Source: Gemmata sp.
GTDB taxonomy: Bacteria; Planctomycetota; Planctomycetia; Gemmatales; Gemmataceae
Assembly: GCA_022843445.1 (NCBI GenBank)
Contig: JALHNS010000010.1
Span: 1-36,058, forward strand
DNA length: 36,058 bases
Reading direction: 5' to 3'
Of the stretch, positions 8,424 to 16,099 are shown piece after piece. The number at the start of each line of letters is the position of its first letter. Positions within the stretch are counted from its first letter, which is position 1. The notes beneath the pieces were generated by a model. It had not been told where the DNA came from. It made no database searches and saw only the letters and a program-made list of their open reading frames with translations. Both the position numbers and the translations under genes were made by a program.

Positions 8424-9059
8424 CTACCCGGCAGCGGGCTTGGGAATCAAGTTCGCGGCGTGCAGGCCGTTCAGCACGAACTGCACCGCGATGCCCGCGA
8501 GCACCAACCCCAGCACGCGGCCCAAGATGTGAACGCCGGTCGTGCCCATGCGCTTCTGGATCGGTTCCGCCAGCCGTAGCGTGACGTAGCAGATCAGGCC
8601 CGTGAGCGCGATCGCGAGGAACACCAGCGACGCTTGCGCCGTGTCGTTGGCCTGTGCCATTAACACCGCTACGGTGCTCAGTGCCGCCGGCCCCGCGAGC
8701 ATCGGAATCGCCAGCGGGGCGACCGCCACGTCCGCGGCCCCTTCGCCCTCCTTCATCTCTTCCGGGTCTTCTTGCGTGAGCCGCTGCGCGCGGATCATGT
8801 CCAGCGCGACGAGGAACAGGATCAGCCCGCCGGCGATCTGAAACGCGGGGAGCGTGAGGCCGAGTTGCCGGAACACCACGTTGCCGATGGCCGCGAAGGC
8901 CATCAACGTGCCGGTAGCGACGGCGCTCGCCACGAGCGCGGTGCGGCGGCGGCGCTCCGGCGAGTAGTGCCCGGTGAGCGCCATGAACGCCGGCACCGTG
9001 CCCGGCGGGTCCACGAGGAACAGAATGGAGACGAACGCGGTGGTTGCGAAATCGAGCAT
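8424..9059 (-). CDS. MarC family integral membrane protein
   Basis: 211 residues, the usual MarC/UPF0056 length, with about six hydrophobic segments. Family-typical motifs are present: FVSILFLVDPPGTVPAFMAL near the N-terminus, AFQIAGGLILFLVALDMI around residues 76-93, and VAVAPLAIPMLAGPAALSTV at the start of the second half. The two halves look like the internal repeat expected for the family. MarC was once linked to multiple antibiotic resistance, but that role was not upheld and the substrate is unknown. It is inner-membrane, a single gene, and sits downstream of the sigma-factor gene at 9165 on the same strand with a strong hairpin between them. Confidence 0.92.
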   Translation of the reverse strand: MLDFATTAFVSILFLVDPPGTVPAFMALTGHYSPERRRRTALVASAVATGTLMAFAAIGNVVFRQLGLTLPAFQIAGGLILFLVALDMIRAQRLTQEDPEEMKEGEGAADVAVAPLAIPMLAGPAALSTVAVLMAQANDTAQASLVFLAIALTGLICYVTLRLAEPIQKRMGTTGVHILGRVLGLVLAGIAVQFVLNGLHAANLIPKPAAG

Positions 9060-9111
9060 GGACGTGTTGTAGCGCCAGCAAAGGCGAGCGGCACGCGTGA
9101 GCGTGCCGGTG

Positions 9112-9157
9112 CGCTCAAAGAAACCGGCACGCTCATGCGTGCCGGTTTCTTTGAGCG
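9112..9157. terminator. Perfect 21-bp hairpin with 4-base loop after the ECF gene
   Basis: Arms 9112-9132 and 9137-9157 are exact complements around TCAT. It begins 7 bases beyond the stop of the leftward sigma-factor gene (9165). The short loop and position favour a transcription terminator, but no clear T run follows on the minus strand. A half-copy of the same motif (GCACGCGTGAGCGTGCC) precedes it at about 9091-9107. Confidence 0.7.
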
Positions 9158-9164
9158 TGCGCCC

Positions 9165-11159
9165 TTACTGGTCGGTCTCTTCCTTGTCGCCCTTCGGCTT
9201 GTCGCCCTTCGGCTTCGCCGGGGCCGGACCGCTGCTCTCGATGCTCAGCAGGCTCGTGCCGTCGGCCGCAAACGTCACCGCGATCTTATCACCGGGTTTA
9301 AGGTCGGTCGCCTTCGCGTCCTTGCCGTTCACGGTCACTTTACCCACGCCGGACAGCTTCACCACGCGCTCGGTGCCGGGGTTCTTCTCGGTCTTCACCG
9401 TCGTGAACGTGATGGTGCTCGCGTCGATCTGCTTCACGGTCGCACCGGTCAGCACTTCGCCGGTCACGCGCACTTCGCTCGCCTCCTTCTTGCCCTCGCC
9501 GATGCCGAGGAACACCGCGAACGACCCCTTCGGGATGTCCGCGAGCTTCGCGTCTTTGCCGTCGATGGTGATCTTCGCGCCCGCGGCCACCTTCTGCGCG
9601 TAGTCGCGGCCCTTCGCCGAAACCGTGATCGTGTTCTCTTTTGCGTCCACGGCGCTCACCGGCATCCCGGGGCGCGAATCGGGCCGGGCTTCGGGCTTTC
9701 CGGGTTTCTCCGGTTTCTCGCCGTCGCCCTGCTTGGTGCCCGCGGTGATCGCGAGTGCCGCAGTGCCGTTGCTCAGCAGCGTCACGCTCGCCTTGTCGCC
9801 GGCTTTCAGGTCCGCGGGCTTCGCGGGCTTGCCGTTCACGGTCACTCGCGTCTCGGCATTCGTCTTGAACACCTTGTCGGCCCCTTCGCCGCCTGCGAGC
9901 GTCACGCTCGAAGAGTCGGTCGCTTTCACGACGCCGTTCACGGTGTCGCCTGTCACGCGCAGCTCGGTGATTTGCGGCAGTTGGCCCTCTTTCACCGCGT
10001 TCGCCAGCCCCGCGGCGGTCGCGTTCTTCGGCACGTCCGCGAGCTTCGCGTCTTTGCCGTCCACGGTGATCTTCGCGTTCGCCGCGAGCGGGTACACGCG
10101 CTCCACGACGCCGTTGTCGCCGCGGGTGGAAATGGCGATCGTGTTTTCCTTCGCGTCCACGCCGCCGATCTTGCCGCTCACTTTCAGCACGCGAACGGGC
10201 TTCTCGCCGTCCGGCTTCGCGGGTTTCTCTCCGTCGGGTTTGAACGCGGGCTTTTCACCCGGCTTTTCGGCCGGCTTTGCCGGCTTGTCGGCCGCGGGCG
10301 GTTGCGCGGGCTTCTTGTCGTCTGCGGTGAGCGCGAGCATCCCCCCGCCGGCGAGCGCGAACGCGACCAGCCCGGCACACAGCGTTTTCACTTTGAGCCA
10401 CGACATAGCGGCAAGTACCTCGTTGGAGAGTGCGAGTACGGTAGCGGGAACCGCGGCACCGGTTGCGGCGCACGCGGCGACAGATTCGGTGAGCGCCGGC
10501 GGAACGGTGGCGCACAGTGCGTTCGGCGAAACGAGCGCCGCGAACCCGGCCGCGGGCACGATCACCCCGCGGCGCGCGAGCCGGTCGCGGAGCATCTCGC
10601 GGGCGCGCGCCAATCGGCTGCTCACTGTGCCTTCCGGCACGCCGAGGCGCTCTGCGGCCTCTTGCTTGTTCAGCCCTTGCAGACCGCACAGCACCAGCGG
10701 GGCGCGGTACTTTTCGGGTAGCGCGTTCAGTTGCTCGTCGATGATCGGTCGCACGTCCGGCAGCGCGTCCGCTTCGCCCGGTGCTCGGTGCGCGACCTCG
10801 GTGGCGTAGTCGCGTTCCACTTCGGCACGCCGGAACGCGCGCCCGCGGGCCTTCAGCGCGGTGCGGTACGCCACTCCGTACAGCCACGGCGCGAGCCGGT
10901 CCGGGGGCCTCACCGCGTCGGCGCGCTTGGCGAGCACGACGAACGTCGCTTGGAAGGCGTCTTCAGCGGCGTGTTCGTTCCGCAACACTCGGCGACAGAC
11001 GCCGAGCACCATCGGCCCGTGCCGCCGCACGAGCGAACCGAACGCGTCTTGGTCCCGCTCGCGCCGGTAGCGGAGCAAGAGGTCCCCATCGCCGCCGTCC
11101 GCTTGGTCGCGGACGCGGTCGAACACTTTGCGCACGGCGTCGAGTTGTGCAACGGCCAT
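9165..11159 (-). CDS. ECF sigma factor with transmembrane segment and four-unit C-terminal repeat region
   Basis: 664 residues from the ATG at 11159; an extension to 11228 would lack a sensible N-terminus. Sigma region 2 covers about 26-105 (FGSLVRRHGPMVLGVCRRVL, AEDAFQATFVVLAKRA, APWLYGVAYRTALKAR). Region 4 covers about 143-195 (LNALPEKYRAPLVLC and the helix-turn-helix NKQEAAERLGVPEGTVSSRL). A hydrophobic stretch at about 205-250, a probable TM helix at 257-277 and a Lys/Pro/Glu linker (281-322) follow. Four beta-rich units come next, at about 326-402, 403-472, 499-566 and 567-641. Units 1 and 3 share VDAKENTI and ITxDGKDAKLADxPK. Units 2 and 4 share VTVNGKxAKxxDLKxGDK, with DUF5666-like character. 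ECF factors fused to long C-terminal regions are known from Gemmata. This one may sense through its membrane-crossing tail without a separate anti-sigma factor. Confidence 0.9.
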   Translation of the reverse strand: MAVAQLDAVRKVFDRVRDQADGGDGDLLLRYRRERDQDAFGSLVRRHGPMVLGVCRRVLRNEHAAEDAFQATFVVLAKRADAVRPPDRLAPWLYGVAYRTALKARGRAFRRAEVERDYATEVAHRAPGEADALPDVRPIIDEQLNALPEKYRAPLVLCGLQGLNKQEAAERLGVPEGTVSSRLARAREMLRDRLARRGVIVPAAGFAALVSPNALCATVPPALTESVAACAATGAAVPATVLALSNEVLAAMSWLKVKTLCAGLVAFALAGGGMLALTADDKKPAQPPAADKPAKPAEKPGEKPAFKPDGEKPAKPDGEKPVRVLKVSGKIGGVDAKENTIAISTRGDNGVVERVYPLAANAKITVDGKDAKLADVPKNATAAGLANAVKEGQLPQITELRVTGDTVNGVVKATDSSSVTLAGGEGADKVFKTNAETRVTVNGKPAKPADLKAGDKASVTLLSNGTAALAITAGTKQGDGEKPEKPGKPEARPDSRPGMPVSAVDAKENTITVSAKGRDYAQKVAAGAKITIDGKDAKLADIPKGSFAVFLGIGEGKKEASEVRVTGEVLTGATVKQIDASTITFTTVKTEKNPGTERVVKLSGVGKVTVNGKDAKATDLKPGDKIAVTFAADGTSLLSIESSGPAPAKPKGDKPKGDKEETDQ

Positions 11160-11240
11160 CGCTCGCTCCGTCGTCCGTCCGGGGTGTAATGCCGCACCGG
11201 CCCGCTCCGGGTCCGAAATTCTGCACACGATTTCCGCCGG

Positions 11241-11390
11241 TCACGATTCGGGCGGGCGCGGCGGGCGGCGCACGAATACGAACCACAACGCGCCGACAAT
11301 CATCGCGCCAGCGACTAGCAGGGTGGCGTCCGAATTGGTTAACCCCAGCGGCCCGCGCGGGGGCGCGAGGTCGGAGAACAGTGCGGACAC
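11241..11390 (-). CDS. 49-residue single-TM microprotein downstream of the hydrolase gene
   Basis: Starts at GTG (11388-11390) with a consensus AAGGAGG site five bases upstream, which also overlaps the TAA of the hydrolase gene. Stop TGA is at 11241-11243. Translation runs MSALFSDLAPPRG, then LGLTNSDATLLVAGAMIVG, then ALWFVFVRRPPRPPES. That gives a short soluble start, one hydrophobic helix (about residues 24-40) and a positively charged Pro/Arg tail, so the C-terminus is probably cytoplasmic. It is below most gene-calling cutoffs. The near-perfect ribosome site and the 10-base gap between genes support a translated, coupled gene. The function is unknown; it could be a small membrane partner of the exported hydrolase or of the sigma factor encoded just downstream. 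Confidence 0.65.
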   Translation of the reverse strand: MSALFSDLAPPRGPLGLTNSDATLLVAGAMIVGALWFVFVRRPPRPPES

Positions 11391-11400
11391 GCGCGCCTCC

Positions 11401-12492
11401 TTATTTCAGCCACTTCGCGCAGAACTCTAGCGCGGCTTTGCGGTCGTCGTCCGTCACTTTGTGCGCGGTGTTCGCGTTCACGCGCACCACCAACTTGTCC
11501 TTCGCGCCGGCTTTGGCGAACGCGGCTTCCGCCTCCGCAATGGCGATCTTCGCGCCCTCCAGCGGGCAGTTCGGGTCGCTGTCGCCGTTGGCAATGAACA
11601 GCGGCCGCGCGGCCTTCCCTTCGGCGAACAGCCGCAGCAAGTTCGGGCAGTCGAAATCGGTGAGCATGCCGGGAATCACCTTGTTCCACAGCTCGCGGCA
11701 GACGCGCTTGTTCACCGCGGGTTCGCCGAGGTCTTTGGCCGCCGCGTCGTGCGTCGCCTGAATGGTCTTCGCGCGGCCCTGCCACTTGTCGTTCTCAAGG
11801 CTCCACTTGAAGCTCTGCACCGCGATCAGCGGGCACGCGACCGCGACGCGCTCGTCCACCGACGCCGCGAGCCACGTCTGAATGCCGCCCATGCTGATGC
11901 CGAGCATCCCGATGCGCGAGGCGTCGATGTCGTCGCGGGCCGCGAGCACGTCCACGAGCCGCCAGAGATCCCAAACCGTGTCGTAGTAGAACGGGTGTTC
12001 CATCGGCTCGCCCGCGGGCGTCTGCCACGCCTTCGTGATGGCCGCCACGTACGCCGTCGAACCTTTCCCGGCGTTCGTGCGCCCGCCGTGATAGCGCGCG
12101 TCAATCGCCACGCCGACGATGCCAAGTTTGGCGAAGTCTTCGAGCCAGCCCTTCACGCCCTCTTTGCTGCCGCCAGTGCCGTGCAGCACGATGACCGCGG
12201 GGCGCTTCTTCTTCGCGCCGCCGTCGTCGCCGGGCGACACCATCAGCACCGGCACGCGCTCGACGGTACCGTCGGCTTTCTTCTCGCTGGCGAAACTCCA
12301 CTCCGAGTAGCGCGGGCCGCTGCCCTTTTGGGTCTCGGTGCCGGGCTTCACGTCGGCCGGCACCTTCGGCCGGTCGAGCACCTTGAGGAACGCGGCGCGC
12401 GCTTCGAACGGCGGGAGCGGCTTCTTGTCGTCCGCGCTCGCGGGGGCGGCGAGCGCGACGGAGGCGAATAGTGCGAGTGCGAGTGTGCGCAT
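11401..12492 (-). CDS. Exported alpha/beta hydrolase (acetyl-xylan-esterase / dienelactone-hydrolase-like)
   Basis: 363 residues with a signal peptide (RTLALALFASVALAAPASA, cleavage near residue 20). The fold signatures are an oxyanion-hole HGTGGSKEG at 104-112, a nucleophile elbow GISMGG (Ser200) and a C-terminal NGDSDPNCPLEG holding the acid (Asp304 or Asp306). The catalytic His is in NTAHKVTDD (His344). The region DTVWDLWRLVDVLAARDDID before the nucleophile is typical of the acetyl-xylan-esterase/prolyl-oligopeptidase-like group. It probably cleaves ester or peptide bonds outside the cytoplasm; the substrate is not determinable. It is divergent from the symporter gene at 12644 and tightly followed by the microprotein. 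Confidence 0.88.
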   Translation of the reverse strand: MRTLALALFASVALAAPASADDKKPLPPFEARAAFLKVLDRPKVPADVKPGTETQKGSGPRYSEWSFASEKKADGTVERVPVLMVSPGDDGGAKKKRPAVIVLHGTGGSKEGVKGWLEDFAKLGIVGVAIDARYHGGRTNAGKGSTAYVAAITKAWQTPAGEPMEHPFYYDTVWDLWRLVDVLAARDDIDASRIGMLGISMGGIQTWLAASVDERVAVACPLIAVQSFKWSLENDKWQGRAKTIQATHDAAAKDLGEPAVNKRVCRELWNKVIPGMLTDFDCPNLLRLFAEGKAARPLFIANGDSDPNCPLEGAKIAIAEAEAAFAKAGAKDKLVVRVNANTAHKVTDDDRKAALEFCAKWLK

Positions 12493-12643
12493 GGGAGAGC
12501 GGCTCGGAGGGTGGGATGCGCCGATGATACCGCGGCACGCGGCGGAACGCCAACGAATGCGGTTCGCCGCGCGCCGCGTAGTTCGCCCGCCCGCGCGCCG
12601 CTACACTGTTCCCCACGCGCACACTCCGCACGCGAGGGAGCAG

Positions 12644-13978
12644 ATGTCCGCACCGCACTCGGTTCCGCACACGCGCATCTTGGCCGGGCTGATCCTCGGC
12701 GCGATCGCCGGGTGCGCGGTGAACGTCGCGTTCGTCGATCCGGGGCCGCCCGCGGTGGTGCCCGCGTGGCTCAAGTGGGTGAACGCCAACGTCGCCGAAC
12801 CGGTCGGCACGGTGTTCCTCCGGTTGCTGTTCGTCACCGTGGTGCCGCTGGTGTTCGCGTCGCTCGCGGTGGGTGTCGCGCAAATCGGGGGCCTCGGCGC
12901 GGTCGGGCGCGTCGGCGGCAAAACGCTCGTGTACTTCCTGCTCATCAGCGCGATCGCCGCAACAATCGGGTTGGCGCTGGTGAACGCGGTGCAGCCCGGG
13001 CGCGGGCTGCCGCCGGACACGGTCGCGGAGTTACAAAAGACCTACGGGGGCGACGCGGCCAAGAAGAAGCCAGCCGACTTCACCGTGCTGGAGTTCGTGA
13101 AACAGGTGGTCCCGAACAACCCGGTGAGCGCCGCGGCCAATCTGGAAATGCTCGGGATCATCACGTTCGCGCTGTTGGTGGGCGTCGGCATCACCAACCT
13201 AGAACCGGCGAAGGCCGAGGTGCTGAAGCAGTTCCTTGAGGCCGTCGGCGACCTCATGGTGTTCGTCATTCAGGTGGCGATGCGGCTGGCCCCTTACGGG
13301 GTGTTCTGCCTGATCTTCAAGACCACATCGGAACTCGGATTCGGGTTGCTGCAACTGCTCGCCGGGTACGCGGGCGTGGTGATCGCGGGGTTGGCGATTC
13401 AGGGGTTTGTTGTGCTGCCGCTGTTGGTGCGCGCGTTCGCCGGGATCGGACCCCGCGAGTTCTTCACGAAGATTCGCACCTCGATGGTGACGGCGTTCAG
13501 CACGAGTTCGTCCAGTGCGACGCTGCCCACGAACATGCGCGTGGCGCAAACGGAGTTCGGGGTGCCGGTGCGGATCGCCGGGTTCGTACTGCCGCTCGGC
13601 GCGACCATGTGTATGGCCGGCACGGCGCTGTTCGAGGGCGTGACGGTGATGTTCCTCGCGCAGGTGTTTCTGCCGGAACCGCTGACGCTCGGCTCGCAGG
13701 CGCTGGTGGTGGTGCTGTGCGTGCTCACGGCGGTCGGTGCGGCCGGGGTGCCCGGCGGGTCGATCCCGCTGCTGATGCTCGTCCTCGGTTCGATCGGAGT
13801 GGAACCGGGCGCGATCGCCCTCATTCTCGGCATCGACCGCATCTTGGACATGTGCCGGACGACGGTGAACAACATCGGCGATATGTCCGCGGTGGCGATC
13901 GTGTGGGCCGGGGAGCGGGGCCGCGAGCCGCCCGCGGCGGCACCGGCAAACTCCGAAGAAAGTGCGAAGACCAGTTGA
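12644..13978 (+). CDS. Dicarboxylate/amino-acid:cation symporter (DAACS/SDF family)
   Basis: 444 residues from ATG at 12644, with GAGGGAG just upstream; earlier in-frame codons overlap the divergent gene and are not protein-like. It has eight-helix plus hairpin architecture. The HP1 serine motif is TSSSSATLPTNM (287-298). The TM8 substrate/cation motif is DRILDMCRTTVNNIGDM, with Asp398, Asp402, Arg405, Asn409 and Asp413 matching the conserved GltPh positions 390, 394, 397, 401 and 405. The Arg favours acidic substrates such as C4-dicarboxylates, aspartate or glutamate. In TM7 the near-universal NMDGT signature reads CMAGT (323-327), followed by a normal ALFEGVTVMFLAQVF. The missing Asn and Asp are sodium ligands, so ion coupling may be altered. 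Confidence 0.92.
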   Translation: MSAPHSVPHTRILAGLILGAIAGCAVNVAFVDPGPPAVVPAWLKWVNANVAEPVGTVFLRLLFVTVVPLVFASLAVGVAQIGGLGAVGRVGGKTLVYFLLISAIAATIGLALVNAVQPGRGLPPDTVAELQKTYGGDAAKKKPADFTVLEFVKQVVPNNPVSAAANLEMLGIITFALLVGVGITNLEPAKAEVLKQFLEAVGDLMVFVIQVAMRLAPYGVFCLIFKTTSELGFGLLQLLAGYAGVVIAGLAIQGFVVLPLLVRAFAGIGPREFFTKIRTSMVTAFSTSSSSATLPTNMRVAQTEFGVPVRIAGFVLPLGATMCMAGTALFEGVTVMFLAQVFLPEPLTLGSQALVVVLCVLTAVGAAGVPGGSIPLLMLVLGSIGVEPGAIALILGIDRILDMCRTTVNNIGDMSAVAIVWAGERGREPPAAAPANSEESAKTS

Positions 13979-14005
13979 CACGCGGCGGCGCGCTGTCACC
14001 ATAAC
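13975..14005 (+). promoter_or_regulatory. Possible sigma-70 promoter for the kinase gene
   Basis: TTGACA at 13975-13980 is a perfect -35 hexamer that overlaps the symporter stop codon. CATAAC at 14000-14005 matches TATAAT at four of six positions, with a long 19-base spacer. It would place transcription a short distance before the GTG at 14052. The spacing is suboptimal, so this is tentative. Confidence 0.3.
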
Positions 14006-14051
14006 CGGTGGCGTTCGTACTGAAGTTCCGGCAGTCCCACCGGAGCGCGCC

Positions 14052-15380
14052 GTGTCCGATCCGGACGACCTGCTCGACCCGAACCGCACCGACGAGCACT
14101 CGTCGGCCGTGCTTCCGCCGGAAGCGCAGGCCGAAGGCGCGCGCGGGCCGGCCCCGCTGCCGGCGGCGTTCGGGCGATTCGCGGTGGTGCGCGAGGTGGC
14201 CCGCGGGGGCATGGGGATCGTGCTGGCAGCCCGCGACGAGTCGCTCGGGCGCGACGTGGCGATCAAGGTTCTCTTGGACCGGCACGCGGGCAAGCCGCGG
14301 TACCACGCGCGGTTCGTGGACGAAGCGCTCATCACCGCGTGCATGCAACACCCCGGCGTGATCCCGGTTCACGAATTGGGCGAACTGCCGGACGGCCGCC
14401 CGTACTTCGTCATGCGGTTCGTCGAGGGCGAAACGCTCGAGGCCCAACTCGCGGCCCGCGCGCACCCGGCCGAGAACCTGCCGCACTTCCTGCGCGCGTT
14501 CGAGCGCGTGTGCCAAACGGTGGCCTACGCGCACAGCAAGGGCGTCGCGCACTTGGACCTGAAGCCCTTGAACGTGATGCTCGCGCCGTTCGGCGTGGTG
14601 AAGGTGACGGACTGGGGCGTCGCGAAGCGGCTCCCGCACTTCGCCGCGCCCGCCGCGCCCGCCGGGCCGGACGCGGAGTGTGCGAGCGGCGACAGCGTGA
14701 TCGGCACGCCCGCGTACATGGCCCCGGAGCAGGCTCAAGGCACCGCGGCGCTCACCGACGAGCGCACCGACGTGTTCGGATTGGGCGGCATCTTGTGCGC
14801 GATCCTCACCGGGCAGCCGCCCTACCCCGGCGAAAAGACCAAGAAGGTGTACGCGCGGGCCGCCCGCGCCGACCTCGCCGACGCCTTCGCCCGGCTGAAC
14901 GGCTCGCACGCGGCCCGCGAACTGGTGGCGCTCGCTAAGTGGTGCCTCAGCCCGCACCGCGACGCGCGCCCGCGATCTGCGGCGGAGGTGGTCGCGGCGC
15001 TCTCCGCGTACTTCGAGAGCGACTTGCGGCGCGCCGAGAGCGAGTTGGTGCGGTTCTTCGAACTGTCCCCGGACCTGTTGTGCGTCGCCGGTCTGGACGG
15101 CTTCTTCCGCCACGTGAACGCGAACTTCACGCGCGTGCTGGGCTACAGCGCGCACGAGTTGCTGTCGAAACCGTTCGTGGAGTTCGTCCACACGGACGAC
15201 CGCGACGCGACGCGCGCCGCCGCCGCTCAACTGGCCCGCGGGCAACCGGTGGTGCACTTCTGCAACCGGTACCGCGCCGCCGACGGCACGTACCGCGTGT
15301 TCGAGTGGTCGGCGCAATCGCTGCCGGGAGAAGACGTGATCTTCGCGGTCGCGCGCGACGTGACCGACTGCGCGGCGTAA
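14052..15380 (+). CDS. Ser/Thr protein kinase fused to a PAS domain
   Basis: 442 residues from GTG at 14052, preceded by GGAG seven bases upstream. An ATG at 13962 would overlap the symporter gene and add an Arg-rich lead, so it is less likely. Kinase domain, about 43-315: Gly loop VARGGMGIV (49-57), lysine in VAIK (Lys72), catalytic loop HLDLKPLN (167-174), metal-binding DWG (187-189) and APEQ (224-227). The catalytic Arg of HRD is Leu here, a non-RD kinase, and DWG replaces DFG as often seen in planctomycetes. PAS domain, about 330-442: FFELSPDLLCVAGLDGFF, NFTRVLGYSAHELLSKPF, HTDDRD, and the PAC-like end VFEWSAQSLPGEDVIFAVARD. No TM segment or histidine-kinase core is present. It is probably a cytoplasmic kinase regulated by a PAS-bound ligand. 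Confidence 0.9.
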   Translation: MSDPDDLLDPNRTDEHSSAVLPPEAQAEGARGPAPLPAAFGRFAVVREVARGGMGIVLAARDESLGRDVAIKVLLDRHAGKPRYHARFVDEALITACMQHPGVIPVHELGELPDGRPYFVMRFVEGETLEAQLAARAHPAENLPHFLRAFERVCQTVAYAHSKGVAHLDLKPLNVMLAPFGVVKVTDWGVAKRLPHFAAPAAPAGPDAECASGDSVIGTPAYMAPEQAQGTAALTDERTDVFGLGGILCAILTGQPPYPGEKTKKVYARAARADLADAFARLNGSHAARELVALAKWCLSPHRDARPRSAAEVVAALSAYFESDLRRAESELVRFFELSPDLLCVAGLDGFFRHVNANFTRVLGYSAHELLSKPFVEFVHTDDRDATRAAAAQLARGQPVVHFCNRYRAADGTYRVFEWSAQSLPGEDVIFAVARDVTDCAA

Positions 15381-15389
15381 CGCCCTTCT

Positions 15390-15454
15390 GACGAGCCGGA
15401 AGCGTGAGCGACGGTCTTCGTGCTTGGGCCCGTCGCTCACGCTTCCGGCTCGTC
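15390..15454. repeat. Perfect inverted repeat, 25-bp arms, overlapping the mug 3' end
   Basis: Arms 15390-15414 and 15430-15454 are exact complements around a 15-base loop. The arm includes GAGCCGGAAGCGTGAGCGAC. It sits at the convergent junction of the kinase and mug genes. The right arm encodes the last five residues (DEPEA) and the stop of mug, so this element reaches into coding sequence. It may act as a terminator for both genes. Confidence 0.9.
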
Positions 15455-16000
15455 GCAACACCCCCCGTCGCGCAGTTCGCGGAACAGTTTCGCCAAGTCC
15501 GCGGTTTGGTAGTGCGCGTTCAGCCCACTGGGGTTCGGCAGCACCCACACGCGCGTTTCGCCGATTGCGTCCGACTGAAGGCCGAGCGCCGCCTTCGGGC
15601 GCGCGAACGCGACGCGGTACGCGGTCACGCCGAGCACCGCGAGCACCTTCGGCGCGTACTCGCGCACCTTGGATTCGAGCGCCTTCCCGCCTTTCACCAT
15701 CTCGCGGTCGGTCACTTCCGCGGCGGTTGCGGTGGCGCGCGGCACCACGTTCGTGATGCCGTAACCGAGTGGGAGCAACTCGCGCTGCTCACTGGGATCG
15801 AACAGCCGCGGGGTGAATCCGGCGGCGAAGAGCGCGGGCCAGAACCGGTTGCCGGGCCGCCCGAAGTGGCACCCGGTGGCCGCGGTGTAGAGGCCCGGGT
15901 TGATGCCGCAGAACAGCACCTTCAGCCCGTGCGCGATCACATCGGGCAGGGTCGTATTCTTGGCAGCGAGCAACTCCGCGCGCGTGGGTTTCGCAGGCAT
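15437..16000 (-). CDS. mug: G/U mismatch-specific uracil-DNA glycosylase
   Basis: 187 residues, close to the usual length of the Mug/TDG family. Motif 1 is CGINPGLYTAATGCHFGRPG (31-50), with the catalytic-position Asn34. NRFWPALFAAGFTP follows directly. Motif 2 is LPNPSGLNAHY (154-164). The family removes uracil opposite G, and ethenocytosine, during base-excision repair in the cytoplasm. The last residues DEPEA and the stop codon come from the inverted repeat at 15430-15454, so the natural C-terminus has been replaced or extended by the element. This is unlikely to matter for the fold, because the last core helix (DLAKLFRELRD) is intact. Confidence 0.93.
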   Translation of the reverse strand: MPAKPTRAELLAAKNTTLPDVIAHGLKVLFCGINPGLYTAATGCHFGRPGNRFWPALFAAGFTPRLFDPSEQRELLPLGYGITNVVPRATATAAEVTDREMVKGGKALESKVREYAPKVLAVLGVTAYRVAFARPKAALGLQSDAIGETRVWVLPNPSGLNAHYQTADLAKLFRELRDGGCCDEPEA

Positions 16001-16099
16001 GTGCGGCCCTCGTGATGCCGTGTCACGCTACCGGCCGCGCCTACCGCACGCAAGGCGTACACTGTTTCTCACGGTCCCAGTTGTTGGGTTGGGCGAACG

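Noticed and set aside
12533..12580. Weak GC-only inverted repeat between the hydrolase and symporter genes
   Set aside because: Several mismatches in a sequence made almost only of CGCGG/GCGC; expected by chance at this GC content.
13962..14051. N-terminal extension of the kinase to the ATG at 13962
   Set aside because: The 30 extra residues are Arg/Val/Thr-rich and overlap the symporter stop; the GTG at 14052 has a GGAG site.
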